In this document: piece after piece, positions 14,801 to 29,700 of the stretch | Numbering within the stretch: the first letter of the stretch is position 1 | Layout of the letters: every line of letters starts with the position of its first letter | NCBI RefSeq assembly: GCF_035582795.1 | Contig: NC_134370.1 | Span: forward strand, 38,365,501 to 38,429,500 | Direction: 5' to 3' | DNA length: 64,000 nucleotides | Source of the DNA: Mycteria americana | Taxonomy: Eukaryota; Chordata; Aves; Ciconiiformes; Ciconiidae | The notes under the pieces: model-generated | What the model was told of the DNA's origin: nothing | Seen by the model: only the letters and a program-made list of their open reading frames with translations | The model's database searches: none | Made by a program: the position numbers and the translations under genes

Positions 14801-17800
14801 GCGCTGAATAGCACTGCAAACACATGCCAGAGGGGCTAAGGACCCAGTCTGGAGGCAATACCTGGTAAGACCACCATTCCCACGAGGAAGAGCAGGGTCT
14901 AAACTTGGTGGGCCTTCTTCCCCAGGGTACAATGGAAGCATGGACAGGGCAGCTTAGTGCTAATGGTTTTAACCGGGAAAACCTATCTGAGAGTGCTAAG
15001 CCTTTCCTGTGCTATTTCACCACTTCTTAGATGAAGAAAATCCACCCTGCTCTCTCCATCTGAAACTATGACTTGCAGACTGTGAGGCCATGGCCAGCTA
15101 TTTGGCCCTACAAGGGTCCCTCAAGTCTTAATGCATCAGACCTGAAAGGATGAGCAATCCTGCAGTCCCGGGGACATTGCCCCGGTATTTGGCAGGTACT
15201 GTCAATCTCCACAGCATGAGACACAGCTAAAAACTTCAAAGAAATACTCAAGCCTATACTCAACTCCACCAACCCAACCATGCCACACGCACTCACATAC
15301 AGTGCTTCTTCATGGGCAGTGAGCATTTTCCTACCGTCAGCAAAAAATGCACCTCTCTTCCTCCTTCCCATTAAAGGACAGCCGTTCTTCTTCTCCCTAT
15401 CTTTTGGTTGTCCTTTATTCTAGCCCTTGTCCTTGGGAGGATGCAGAGAGAACCCTGGCCTAGGTAGCATGCAAAATTTCCTCAAATTTGATCTGAGATT
15501 ATATCTGTTGTTATTAAAAGTGCTAATAAGCCTTATTAACCAAGAGTGAATGAGAAAGGAATAAGGGAAGGATTTTCATAAGACTCAAAGTGCAAGAAAT
15601 TAATAACTAACTTAATACCTGTACCAATAAGAGATACTCATGCTGAGTCTATTTTAAAGCCAGTCTGACACTTTCCAAAAGGAAAAAAAAAAAAAGACAC
15701 ACTTTTCCCCTTTCAGAATTATTCATGAAGATAGTCACAAAAACCTAAACAAAATAATGTCACCGCTTGCAACAGAGTTGTCCTTCTGCAGCAGGTGGCA
15801 GCTGGTTGGATGCTGGCATTATTCGCTGCTAACGTGGCATTGAACCGGCAGCGACCCTTGCAAAGGCAAGCCTGGCTTGGGTGTGCACAGCTGCACACCG
15901 AAGGAAAATGCATGGCTTCAAGCAGTACCTACAACCTTGCTCCCGAAGGTGCAGGGCAATTTGGGGTATAACGGAGAGACCAAGTACTGTAAAGGGTAGA
16001 GGACAATGTGGTGGATGAAACCCCCCACCCTGGGGGGCTATGGGACTCGGAACCTCTGTGGGGTGCCCATGCATGCTCCCAGCTGAGGATGCTCTCCCGT
16101 GTACCCCCACACAAGCATGCTCACAGGCTTCCTTCAACCTCCCTTCTTGCAGCAACAGCTTTCTGACATGCCTCCAAAATGACTGATGAGTCGGCACGTT
16201 GTTTTTGAGCAACTCACATGCCTTGCCGGCATGCAAGATGACAGACCTTGGGAACCTGGGCATTAATACTGGAGATTTATAGTCAAATCTGTCACGGTTG
16301 GGGAGGCTTTTTCCCAAGAACTACTCTGCCTGAAGGTCGCTTTTCCTGGGCAATAAGTGCAAAGAAGCTTTCTCAGCCACCTTGGCCCCCAACAAAGGGC
16401 ATGCAGGAGAGCAGGGGAGGGGAATAGCCACCAGCAAACGTGCTCAGCCTCGGGCTGCCTGAGCACTCCCCAGATCCCATCTGCTGAGTGGGAAGGCATG
16501 TTTCACCAGCAGAGCCCCAGCTGTAGCCTCCCACCAGCAAGCAAAAGCACACCCTGGTTTGAGTGTCCCCATCCCAAACTCCACATCCTCAATGGACCAG
16601 GTAACCACATACATACAGAGAAACACAGAGTCCATCTGCCCCAGCGCAGCATGTCTCACCTGCTCGTGTTCAGCTAAGATGAGAGGTTTGCAAGCAATAT
16701 CCACTCCCTCCAACCCTTCCTTTGCAAGGATCAGGAATCCATTGCCACAAGACATTTGATGCATGAGGCTACATCGTCCTATGCACAAATACCATCAAGG
16801 AGTTCATGGATGCTGCTGTTTGCTTATATTTCACTGTCGGCACCACACTATTATTTTTGTAGCGTGACTGGTACTGCAACTTCAACAGCCAACAGGTGCC
16901 ATAGAAATCAGAGTAAACCTTGAAAATACAGCTTCATGCAGCACATTAACAAAACCCCACATATTTGTCATCCAAAGGCAGCGCAGCCACACTGCATAAT
17001 CTCTCTAGGATGGGATTTCCCCCTGAAGATTTCCCAGACATTCCTCTGGTGCTGGCAACATACTAGCGAGCGAGTACTGTCTGTCTGCTCAAAGCAGGGT
17101 CAATCAGTGGAGCAGCTACCCACGGTCGTTATCGTACATGCTGTTCGGTCACTGTTGCTACCAGATAGCTGGGCTGGTGATGGTGGGATATTTGAAGGAG
17201 GGGGAAAAAAGTCCTGGGGAACATAGTAGAGGAATATGTTACTAACTACCGCTCCTCAGATTAGAGCTGACCTGCAGAGGTCAGCAAATTTAGCTAAGAA
17301 AATGCTAATGGAGAGTTTCCTCTGCCCTTCAGAAGTTTGTGTTGCCAGCTTCCCAAGCAGAGCTCAGACCCAATCAAACACTGGATTTGCTCTGGCCAAA
17401 GGAAATACTGGACTGCATGTGCCTCTGTGTAGGTTGTACATATGTATCAAAGGCTGTAAAAGCACAGAGGACCTATTTGCCAACTGATTTTGTATGAGTA
17501 GCTGGCCATAAAGCTCAGGCCCCATCACCAGAACTGCACCACCGAGGAATGGACTACCTCCTGCTCTCTCAGTTTCTTGTTCTTCCTCCTTTTTAACTTG
17601 TTTTGAATACAGGCATTCAACTGCGGTGTCGCGTGAAGTCTTCATGAAGAAGGTAAAGAAGGCCATGGGAAAGTCTAAGGGCTTACAGCTTATGTTTTAA
17701 GTTATAAAGGTGTTTGGGACTTGCTTACCCACAAGTGGCCCTTGTCCCTCTTGGAAACCAAAGAATTTGGGACAAACAGGGGAGCACTGACCCTTTTATT

Positions 17801-19635
17801 TCTGAGCACGTTGAGGACATGGATATGAAATCCATTCACAGCCTTTCTGCTGCTACACTCTTCTCCCCACCAAGGCTGATGACAGACACAGGAGGAGCTG
17901 GTGAGGAACAAGCCAAGAAGCCCAGCCATTTGCCAGTGCAGCAAGCCTTAGAGCAGGTAGAGGCAAAACACCTACCGGGAGCTACCACGGGCTGGGTGGC
18001 AATTTCACAGCCCAACAGCTTGAACAAATCAAACGAACCGGCCCAAGCCAGGATTAAGCTGGGGAGCTGGATATGGACTGGCAACAAAAACAACTTGGTG
18101 GGCTGCCAGAGGCAAAACCCACTGTGCATATGGACAAGAGCCAGGACCCTAAGTAGCTCCTACCTGAACCTCACAGGATGCCCCAAAAAGATGCTCTCAG
18201 TGAGATGGTTTCCAAGACAGTCTCTTCTCTGCACATCACTTTCCTCTGTGAGTTTCTCAGGGCATGCCTAAAAGCCAAACCCTTTTCTCAAGGCCTCAGA
18301 AACCCCGAACGGGACGATGTCTGTTAGGAAAGCTGCCTCAGACAAGGCAACAGCTCTTCTGTCCTCCTTCAAGCACACACCAGGACGGGCTGACCGTGCA
18401 CGTGTTGCTCATCCCTTTGCCGGCAGAACAGATCAATTCAGGCAAGGAAGGCTCCTGAGGTTTATAGTCAGGGCAATGTGAATAAAACCAATGAATCATT
18501 TATTCAGTCAATTTTGGCCATCCCTAAAAGTGAGCTGTCCAAGAGCAGACCACAAATTTCTCTAGTGTATTCTCACTTAAAACAATAATCTCTGTGAATA
18601 ATTCTTAGTCTCCAGCTTGTTTAGAAAGCACAGACTATAAAAACCTGAGCCATTTTAGAAGGATACAGTGGAGAGGGTATCCTTTCTTCCCTTGCCTGAG
18701 CCATCAGATCAAGTTTACAGGACGAACAGGGACAACTCCAAATCAGAAATTAGCTTTCTATTAGCACTGTTGGCAACATCCACGGAATACTACTGCCCGC
18801 AGCCTTTGCTGGAAGCCAACCTGAACGGCACACAAGCCACCCAGTAAAAAATTCAGTCCCCACAAACATGCTTGTCCTTCGCAACGCTTGTCCAGCTTGT
18901 CACAAAATCAAAGACCCACGACAATACTCTATCAGAGAAAGGGACTCGCTTTAGGGAGTCAGAAGACTGTACGAACAGTGAGACAGACTGCTTCATCACT
19001 TTGTACTCAAGGTGCTTTGCAGGCTGGTTTGTGCGCCCTGGCATACAGCAGTCATTTGGATAAAAGGTATGGAAGAGAACAGGGATAAAACATACAGTAA
19101 AGGCTTTTGAAGTTAATTTAAGAGTTTCAAGAGCAAACACGCTTTGCTACATCTTCCCCTTCAGGACGAGAGCCATCCTTTTCTTTCCCAAAATTTCCCT
19201 TGCAAATCCTTCCAAGACCTTTTTTCTCCCTCACTGCTTTGAGCCGAGCTCCATAACCCCTCTCGCACACTCCCAAGCAGCCAGCAGGTCTCCTGCCCAC
19301 CTCCCCCTTGGCATCAGCCTGCTCTGCCCGATGCTGCCAGCTGGGCGATGCTGTGATGCCGAGTCCTCTCCGCCTCACCTGCTCATTCCTTTCAGATTGC
19401 ACCAGACAACGCCTGCTGCACGGTGCCTCTCCCCGTGCCGCTCCTTCCCTGCCTCCCCAAAGCATTCCCCCGCCAAGGCAGGCGGGGGTGACCGCACGCA
19501 CGCCCACGTCCCCGGGGACAGCAAGCCACCCAGGTGACAGACACGTGCTCAGCCAAGAGAGAAAGGGAGAGCAGAGAGGAGGTGGGTTTGCAGGCTCTGA
19601 TCCTGGGCGCCGGACTCCCTCCTCTCCCTCGTTAT

Positions 19636-19700
19636 GGATGAGGTAAATTAGCTGTGACACTCATTAGCTGCAGCTCCTAATTAGCGAAAATTAATATTGG
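19636..19700. promoter_or_regulatory. Candidate element with three spaced ATTAGC sites
   Basis: ATTAGC occurs at 19647-19652, 19663-19668 and 19680-19685 in the same orientation, with periods of 16 and 17 bases. The first two extend to ATTAGCTG; the third is embedded in TAATTAGC. AAAATTAATATT follows directly. The regular spacing of homeodomain-like cores suggests a regulatory cluster; function is inference. Confidence 0.3.
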
Positions 19701-20762
19701 TTTTGATAGAAGCATTGGCTGAAGCTCTCCCAGGCAAAGGCATGATTGACCCTGTTATCCCGTTTAATAGCAAGTTACATCACAGGAACTACTTTTCATG
19801 GAGTCGACAGATTGCAGCCGCCTCCCACCCTCCACAGCTCCCTTCCCCACGGCTCAGAGACAGCCCCAGCCCCTGCCAGAGCACCCGCAGCCCCACCGGC
19901 GCCTGCGCCCATCCCTGGCAGCATCCCAAGCCCCCTCCCTGGCAGCAGCTGTTTCCCATGGCCAGCATTTTTTCCACTGTAAGGCAACAGCTTTTTGAAT
20001 AATTTTCTCCCTTTCGGCCAGGCAGCGGTAGACAGCGCAAACCTATACCCCAATTTTTAGGGCCATAATAATCTCTTTGGAACAGTGCCAGCCATCCCTC
20101 CCTGCCCATGGATATTGTTCCTCCCGACCGGCCTTTGGGAGAGACAGTCGCTAGCCTGCCACGTCCTGTCCCATCACCCTCCCCAAGGGCCTGAGTAACT
20201 GCAGACTCACCAGAGAACTTACTTGCCACCACCTCTACTCACAGTTCAAAATAATAAATAAAGGAGAATAGCTACAGTGCAATGGCAATTACCATTTAAA
20301 AAGGAAAAAGAAATAGGAGCAGCATCCCTTGACCTCAGGGATCCCTGCCCTTGGAGCCTGGGAATCTGAAGGTGCTTAACCAGCAAAGTAACAGACACTG
20401 CTAAACAAAAGGAAAACATTTGCTACCAAAGTTACGTATAAAAAAACCCCACACTGTATCATTCACACATTAATAATAATAAAGATGTCAAACTGTCAGA
20501 TAAGAAGTTAATCTCATTCAGAGCACAATTAAAGATGCCATTATCCAACCACCTGGGGCCACTTCCACTTTTACAACGTGGTGGATTTAACAGATAACAG
20601 GGAAGAGACCACAACTGGTGAAGCAGCTCACCCAGCCAACCCCCTTGCCACCACCCCGCACAATCCCACCGGCACCCTCCAGCCAGCACAGCCAAATATT
20701 AATGTTATTACTTGCTCAAAAGAGGCTGCATGCAGATCTGTGCTAGCAAAGCTTTTTTTTTT

Positions 20763-20789
20763 GGGGGGTGGGGGGGTGGGGGTGGGGGG
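20763..20789 (+). repeat. G-quadruplex-type tract G6-T-G7-T-G5-T-G6
   Basis: Four G runs of 6, 7, 5 and 6 separated by single T bases: an ideal parallel G-quadruplex motif with one-base loops. On the CDH23 transcript strand it is C-rich, so the quadruplex would form in the non-transcript strand. Confidence 0.9.
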
Positions 20790-23700
20790 TATTCCTTCAC
20801 GCTGGCAAGGGACCAACGTCCCAGGGAAATGGGTTGCTGCCTAAGCAGCTCAGGACCCCAAATTGTTCCTCCACCCATCTGGATGATTACACAGCACAGC
20901 ACAAAGGATGCAGGATACACAAAGGGCAAACCAGAACCGAACCATCTGCAGTATCGCTGGTGCTTGGGGTGAGCTCATATTTCAGGGGTCGGGGGGGGGG
21001 GAACATTAGAAAGCAGCATCTCCAACAGATTCCAGTTGATTTTACAGCAGGACGCCCACCAAGCATGGCACTTTTGGCTTTCGATATGAACTAACGAGCT
21101 CTTTGTGAACAGCAAATGGACTCTGAGCCTTTTTTCCCCAGACTGCTGCTGTGGTTTAGGAAGACAAGGCCAGAAAAGCTGGGCACTCGCTGCTGAGTGC
21201 AAAGCCACAACCATCAAATTCTGGCCCTTATGGAAGAGAAGTTTTCTGGAGAAAGAAACCTCTCCTGATCATCCTAGGACAGCGTCATTGGTCTGAAATT
21301 GGTGAGGACAATGGAGAGACAGTGATCTATGCTCTGGACTGAACGGCAGCCTTCAGTCTCTCATTGAGTGCTGGAAACTCAATTGGTAACCTGGCATGGG
21401 AGGAGGGCAAAGCTGTTGCAGAGGGGTTTTGCCCACAGACAGGGCTTGCAAAGAATTACCAAAGATATTTCTGGGCACGTCAGCCCAGGGACTGCCCTGG
21501 TACTGCCCAAAGGATGCAAAGCCCAAGAGAGGCAGATGACGTGTAAGGAAACATATTCTCATGCAAAACGCCCCAGTTCTCCTCAAGCCCAGGGACCTTT
21601 GAACCATTTTATGGAGAAAGTCCAGCAAGAGCATCCAGATGCTAATCGCTATTTATACTATAGGCCAAGTCAGCCTCTCCCACCACCATGTAGCCTGCAA
21701 AACATACAGCTCCCATACACCTCTCCAGCTCAGCAGCCTAGCAAGATAGACCAGGTTTCTGTAATATTTAGCACCACATGCACGTGCTACTGCCATGCTT
21801 TTTCAGTCTTGGATAAGCAGCCAATATTTTAGATTTAGTCATAAAGGACAAGGTTAAAAAAATAGTCAAGGGCTGTCCTGAAAGCAGGAAATTACTCTCA
21901 AGCTATATTAATTGCATTCAAGACTCTGCTACACGTGTCCCATACAAGCCCCTTACAGGGTTTCCTTTTCCACTGTGTAATGTATGCGGCTCTGTGCTTT
22001 GTGCCATGGGATGGAGTGTTTCCCACCCTCCCACGACAGCGTGGGGGTGAGACAGAGCCTGCTTCCCCTATTCCCCCCACCCAGCAGGATCCAAAGCGAT
22101 GCACAGGGGGGTCCCCGAAAACCAGAGGTGCTGCACCGAGGGCTACAATAAAGCCAAGGGCAAGACTAAAAATGGAGACATGAAATCACACAGCCAGCTA
22201 ATGACTCACTCAGTCCAACAGCTCCCCAAGCCGACGGCATGCTTTTGAGGGAAATTGGAAGAATCTGGATTTTTCTAACATAATAATAATAAAAAAAAAA
22301 AAGAGGCAGCTCAGCAAATTGCATTTAAAACGCTCCCCCCTCCACACCTTGCAACAGGACCAGAATATGTTGTCTCTTCTTCCTCGAGGTGTGAAACAAG
22401 CAGCGTGTGAAGTGAAAGAAAAGAAAAAAAAGTCCACCTCCAAAACCAAGCTCCTGGTTTAAAATCCAGGGAGGCAACAGCCTCCTCCCCCTCCTAGGAG
22501 ACCCCTTTTCTACCTGCCACGTACCAGAAAACGTCCGCGAAGCATCCTGGCGCCTGCAGGGCTCACCCTCCTCTGTCCCTTGCTGTCAGGGTTGCGTAAA
22601 CTTGGAGGATCCTGCCAATTTTTATGGTTTTTGCGAGAGCATCCTGTTCAACATGATGATACCAGCTTGGGAATTTTTTTTTCCCCTTGCCCTCTCCAGT
22701 ACAGGGCCTTAATTTATGACTGTTTCCCCAACCCCACCGAAGTGCGCGGGTAATAGCTTCTGGCTGATGTGCTTTCTGCAACCTGTCACTCCCAGCTCCG
22801 TACCTGACGGGACTACAGACAGCGTCCCCAGGACTGCAACCATTTTTCCAAGACAAAGAACAACTTGCAGAAGCCAGGGAGATTTTTTTTTTTTCCACCC
22901 TTTGCTTTGTGCCCCTAGGAAAGCTGCTTCAGGGATGGTGGAAGGATAGTGCTTGCTACGTGGTCCCTTTCACTTACCTGCCTTACCTTCCCACTGCGCC
23001 GAGTTTTACATCAGCACTCTTGTACAGAAATATTGTTTTATCCGGTGTTTAATTTGATGCAGCTGTCATATGGGAAAAGGTGCGTTTCAAGAGTCAAGGT
23101 TTTCTGCAGCGCCGTTACTTCTTTTATAGTCTTCTGCCATATCTATTTCTTCCCCTCTATTTCCCAAAATCATTAGTAACAACCATTAATCTCTGCCTGT
23201 GAGAATGCTCCTCACTTCTCCCCACATGCTGAATTGTTAGTCTCCCTTGGACTTTCTACATTTTAAAGTCGTTTTCCCCTCCTATTTTGAAATTAACTGC
23301 TTGAAACTGCACAGTGGAGTAAGAAACGAAGCCCCATCACTGTTTGTGAAAGGGTATTACGTTCCATAATGTGATCTCTCACCTCAAATCTAATAATCAA
23401 TTAGAAGAAAGAAAGAGGTTCCTCCGTATTCAGGTACTGAATCGCCCTCCTAATTGCACACACGCAGAAAGACAGCCTACGCGGTACAATACCAGAGCCT
23501 CAACAGAGCAGGCATTTGACAAACCCATGCAGATGAATGGAATAAAATTGAGTTACTAACCATTAAATGTCAAGTGTTTGAAATCTTTCCCCCTCGCGTA
23601 AAGAGCAATATTAATAAATCTTTAAGAGAGGGAGCGCACAGAGCTTATTCACTCTTCTGACCACCACTGCAAATTGAACAGATGTTTTCATTGAGTTGTC

Positions 23701-26700
23701 CAACAACGCTGTCTCCAGCTTCCCCCCCTCGCCCCCCGAGTGGTTACAGTTAATTCAGAAGCCATCAATGTACAGGAGCAGTTTGACAGGAGGAACCAAT
23801 TTATTAACTCCCCCTGCCAATCAAGCCCATTAAGCCATTCAAAGGTAGAAAGGTGCATTAGCACATGCCGGCAATAAATCGGTTTAAAAGCCAGGAGATG
23901 GGAGGGCATGGATTCATGCGACAACATTGAGGTGACCACCCTGCGTGTCCTGTGGTCCCCAAAATTGCAGAAACCGTGATAAAACAAGATTGCCAAGAGG
24001 TAACCCTGCCACCCACACAATCGGCACAGCCGGGGGAGTGCAATGCCTACCAACACCCCAGCCCCAAACAGGGGATGCTCACCAGGATAATGGCAGTTTT
24101 CCTGCATAGACACTTCCCAACAGTCGGAGTTTTATTCCGCAATCTCAGCACCATGACGCATATATACATTTCCAGAAGCATTCTCTTCTACCTGCTTATT
24201 TTCATACAGGAACATGGTGGTTTTCCATAATGAGGACTAGCTAAGTAAATTTTCACATTTTAATTGTTCAGGTGATTTTGAGGCAGGTGAAAAGACCTTT
24301 TTTTACCTTTTTGTTGGGTTTTTTTTTTTGTTGTTTTCATGATTTCTTTTACAAGACCGAACATCAGGAAGCAACAACTGCAAACTGGCACGGGGAAGGA
24401 ATATCTTGAATTTTTCATTTTTTTAAAGACAAAGTAACACTTCCACGGTGACCAATTATAGAAAGTTTAATTAAAAGGTTAATTTTTCACAAGGCTAGAA
24501 GTCTGAAACTTGTGTAAAGAGAGTCATTGAGGCTACTGTGGGATACCTTTGGCAGCAGCACAGGGAAGCGCCTTGAGCTGTTCCCCACCTTACCCGGCTG
24601 CCTTCGGAGCTGGATGTGTGCCTCTGCAGCATTTCATTGATAAACTTCAAACCATGCAAGCGGTTGGATGCCAGCCCGTCTCAAAACCATCTATTCCCAG
24701 CACCCTTCACTCGATGCACCTGTCACTTCACTGCAGCCCCCGGCTGGATAGCAAAACACGTCGAGATGCGAGAGCATAACGTGTAATGCTCCACTGCTTC
24801 CTTCCAGCATGGCATGAACTTCACCTGAGCGTTGTGTAACGCAAGGGAACTGCCCTGCCTCCTCTCACGTGTTCTAGCTTTGCTCCTCAGTCAAGAAAAT
24901 TAGCTAGAGTGGTGGAGCAGATCCAGATTGCAGAGATCTCGGATGAAAGTGTTGTGTGCAAACATAGAAGTAGGGGGTAATGGGATGTATTTTTTTCTTC
25001 TTCTTCTTTTTTAAGCTCACACAACCCAAATATATCAAGTTCCTGATCTGGCAAAACGCACAAGCATGTTTATCACTGTTTGCAACTATAGCTTTTTTCC
25101 AAGAGTTCCCATTGACAGACTCATAGTGAAAACACAGCTCACCTTCCCCACCAAAAATAAAAATTATGAGCATATGCATATGCAAGTATTTCCCTCCAGT
25201 ACAGGGAAATACTCTTAGCCCATAATACATTCCCTTAGAATACTAATACCTCCACAAAGTTATATATATGTATAGCCTCCTAATTTGAATATATACACAC
25301 ATAGACACGCATATATACTTTTCCCTCTGCCCTGTGTTTTTTTGCTTTACCAAGCTTGACTCACATTGTTATCCCTGCTGTATATCAGGTTTGTCATCCA
25401 TGCGAATGCCTCCAACCGGCCAGGAAAAAGGCCCAATTTAACTGAGCTGGGACAGTACGGACATCCAAGCCTGGACACTCCAGAGTAACAAGGAGAGCTC
25501 TGTTGAGTGCAGCCCAATACCCAGCAAGAAGCCAGCCCACAACTGAAGCTCCTACAGACAGCGCTGTACAGATAATTGATGCTACTAAAGTCATCTCAGA
25601 CATAAAAATCACCCCAGACCTCATTACCACAAATACACGTCTTTCTCTGTTTCTTTTGAAAGGGCTTAGCCCACGTGCAAGGGCTCACACACTCGAATGT
25701 GAAAGGTGGCGAGATCAAATGGTTTGATGAGGCAGTTACCAAAAGCAAGTTACCCTAACATGTTAATTAGTCCATATTGCAAATATACTTTCTTCCTTCT
25801 CCCTCTCTCTCTTTCCCTTCTTAAATGTAAGCATTAATGTTATTCCCTATTAGCAAAGCAGATACAAAAATTTAAGTGATTGATGAAGTGATTAATTTAA
25901 TGATGCAGGGTTAAGGGGTTGGGGGGGGGGAGATATTTTTTTCTTAAGTTTCCAGATGTTGGGAACAACTAATTTTCTAGCCTTAAGTTTTCATTAACCA
26001 TGCTGTACTTTCTACAGCTCAACAAGTAATGTCATCAATGGGCCTTCTAATGACAAACGACAGAAGGGCTCGGGGTTACGAGAACTGAAATCCCCTTCTT
26101 AAAATACTCCTCAAATATTGTTGTTCATTAGGGTCATTACCACACTTAGAAACAAGTGTCCTTTGCAGAACACTCAAGAAGCCTGCAAATCCAGTTTTAA
26201 ACAGTAAATAGCCATCAGATAATAGTATCGCTTTCAATTAATACTGAAGATGAAGGTGATGTTCCTATAGCCTCCCTTTCTAAAGGAGAATATTCACACC
26301 CGCTCTCAGCAATGCCCATAATGAAGCTCGTGACGCAGATTTCCTACTCAAAAATATCTCAATCTCTCTCGCAGTCAGAGACTAGCATATTCCTCTGGAA
26401 TTATCCTTTGTAAAAGACCAAATCAATTCTGCTAGCTGCACACACACACGCACCCCACTGGGGTGACGGACACGTACACGCTCGCACGGTCAGCCCCAAG
26501 GGGCATGCCGGTTCCAGCCTTCGTACGGCAAACAGGCTGCACGTACCTGCTGCAACACCAGCCCCAAACCCCGAGGCCACCCAGAGCAAAGGCTGTTTGA
26601 AATAGCTGGGCTTCACACACCTGCCAGGGACACGTGGCCTTTTTGTTGATCACTGATGGCACCAAATTCGGTCCAGTTGAGGGGGGTGGTTTTAAAAAGC

Positions 26701-29700
26701 AGAAAAAGCAATGTTTACCCAGACCCTACCAAAGGTAGCAAACCACTTCTGGCCCTGGGAAGATGTGCTGTTCCCCTCTCGTCCTTTTGTGAATGGGACA
26801 GGTAACCTCAGGGGCACCAGCTCAGAGCAGCACTGGCTGGAAAGCCTACAGGAAACATCTCAGGCTGGACCCCAGCCCGGATTTAACCCCTGCTGGTGTC
26901 CTCCCCTGTGGTCTGCAGTTAAGAACATCCACCCAGCAGCAAACCAAGCAGTCTAGGGTCTACCTATGCTTGCCATCTCACCTGCTGCCTGCCAGATAAC
27001 CAACAAAGCAGCTTTACCAGGTTTTTACCATTATGAAACCCTTGTCCCCGCATCAGTGGTAACACAGTAGGGTGCCTGGCACGCTTGCTGTGTGGTCCCC
27101 AAACTCTATAACCAGCTACAGACCAACTTCCATCATGCACTGGCCCACTTGTTTTACTATGCATTTGCCCTCTCAGCTGGGGATTATTTACATACAGCAG
27201 CATAGCTTTGCCATCAGCTGAAGCTGATCTGAAGCAACACCACACCACGGCCTGCCCCTGCCCTCCTGCGCCATCTTGGCTCCTAGGACTTATACATCCA
27301 CCTGATCTTGCAGCTCTACCATCAGCTAGGCCCAAATGCTGGTCTAGCTGAAAACTAGCTTTACAGACTAGAAGAAAAAAGGAAAAACCTTGAACAAATA
27401 GATGCTAGCTGTACCCTAAAACATGTAGTGTTGGTGTAACTGGGGTGGGGAAAGGTCCTGTGGCTATCGCACTGTCGCCTTCCTCCCACTTGCACATTCC
27501 CGCCTTGCCTTCCTGAAAGGGTATTAGCTTTTCTTTGGAGCATTTTTGGAGCTGTTTTAGCAAGCCAACACATACACACACAAAAAAAATGCAGGGATAG
27601 GTTTCCCACTAACTCGGCAGGCGTGAACAGCTCAGCACAGCCCTGGCTACAGGGAGGGCAGTAACGCGTGCCCGGAGCCAGTGAAGCTGGACAGAGGCTT
27701 AACTGCTGCACCGCAGCCTTGGATGGAGCACCTCTAGAAGGCAGGTGGTGTATTTAATTAGACCTAGCACAGGCACAGAGGCCCTTCCCCACAAATTCAG
27801 CCAAGTACGCAGTCACAGGAAGGAAGTACTCAGCAGCACTGGCATGAAGAGAGCACAGCCACTGCTTTAACACACATTTCTTACAAACAAGTAGGCTTTT
27901 TCCCAAGCCCTCCATCCACTCTACTACCAGTGCCACCACATCTTCCAAAAGCATCTTCCAACTTGCCAAGTTTTGCTAGAAGCCAGCCTACCTTGTATCA
28001 TTCACAAAGGCTCTTGCACTGCCCAGGGCTCCCAATGCACCCTGTGCTGCCTTGCTCCTTTCAAGGAGTTAACCCCAACTTTAAAGCCATCCTCTGTGCT
28101 CTTCTGAGTCACACCTCCTTAGTACCCCATTAGCACCTCATCAACAGCATGCCCACAACGCTTTCTGGTCTTGCCACCATGACACTTATTTTCTCTTTTT
28201 AGCTTTAGTATTTAATTTTGAGCAAGGGGGACACAACAGCAGATGTGCTAGGGCAGCCCCCATCTCCAGCAGTAGCTGCACACCCCTGCAAGCGGGGAGG
28301 GAGGCCAGGAGACACCAAAGGGAAAAGGGTCCCATGCTCAGATGCCCATGGCCCCCCTTCCAAAGCTGTCCCCAACAAACAGCCCACAAGCCTCATGCAT
28401 GGATATCTAGCCCAGATGGCTCTGAAACAATTTCATCAGTCCAGAAGTATGCAGAGACTAGCGAGCCAGCGCCTTTTTTTTTTCTCCTTCCAGTGATGCA
28501 TTAGGCAAGTGCCATCATGGAGGAGCCCAGCCACCACAGATGCCTACAGCTGTCGGATCAAATGAGCAGGCAGGGTTTAGCCGAGACAGCTTGTGCTCAG
28601 TCACACACAGATAACCATATCTTCAGCAGCAGCTTGAATGGCCCAGCACCCTTGGAGACCTCACCCGGGTGCCAAAGCATCTGGCTGCCCAGAACCAGAG
28701 CACTGCAGTGAAAGGCCGTGGCAGAAGAAATGACTGCCTTAGAAACTACAGGTACAGTGCAGGGAGGACGGCAGCCTTCCCTGCCTGGAGAACAGAAGCC
28801 CTCTAGCCTGGTCCTCATCTAGGATGGAGAATCAAGTCAAGTCATCCACAAATATCAGAGAGACATTCTGCCTCAAGTCCATGGGCAGAGTTACCAATGA
28901 GCACTCTGCCACTGCCTGCTAAATACCAAGTTCCTCTTCCAGTCCTCTTGTGAAATAACTCTCCATCCCAGAAGGCCCTGAAAGGCAAGAGGTGACACAC
29001 ATCAACCTAATTACTTTAATCACCACCAGCCAACAAAGTACAACTACACTGCACTGCTGCTCCACTATCCCTGGCCCCTCTCAGGCTGCAACAACTTGGG
29101 GTGCACAGTAAGAGCACCAACTCCGTGGGACATGTCCACTATGGCCCATTTTGGTGAAGCATGTCTCATTAAGAGCAAGGTTCAGCTCTGCCCCTCAGAA
29201 CTTGATGGAGAAACATCCATATGTTTTGGAGTCCCTTAGCTGGTGTGGGTTTCCCTGGAAAAAAAAGGCAGCTTTCCTCTCAAATTCCTCATGCCTTCTC
29301 CTGTGAGTGGAGGAGGTGGTCTGCTCAACGTAGCCCATCTTGGAAGGGCTCCAGCTTGCCCTGGGAAAGCATAATCTGCGTTCCCCAGTGCAGAAAGTCA
29401 AACCACACCAACATAAATTTGTCAGGCAATAAAGCTCTCCTATTCAGTGCCACAAGGCAGACTGGGATCCTCAAACATCCAACGGCACAGCCAACAGCCA
29501 GCCAGGTGCCCAAGCAAGCCTGCTTCCACATGCATGCTCCCCAGCAGAATTCATGACTCTGTCAATGCCACCAAGAGATTTGGGTGTCTCCCCTCACCCT
29601 CCCTTCTACTGTATTTAACCAAAATTCCTGCAACCGCATTTGGAAGTCACCACCTGCAAGTCCCCAAACGAGCAGGGTTTTTTGTAAGCTCGCAAAGGCA

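Larger units (their letters stand above)
12000..23299 (-). other. CDH23: CDH23 intron 3, middle part
   Basis: No coding exon recognised. It holds a cluster of ATTAGC repeats at 19.64-19.70 kb, a G-quadruplex-type tract at 20763-20789 and a G11 run at about 20991-21001. AT-rich stretches at 12.67-12.91 kb and 15.48-15.66 kb may be conserved noncoding sequence. The remaining ORFs (longest 185 codons) have no family resemblance. Confidence 0.7.
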
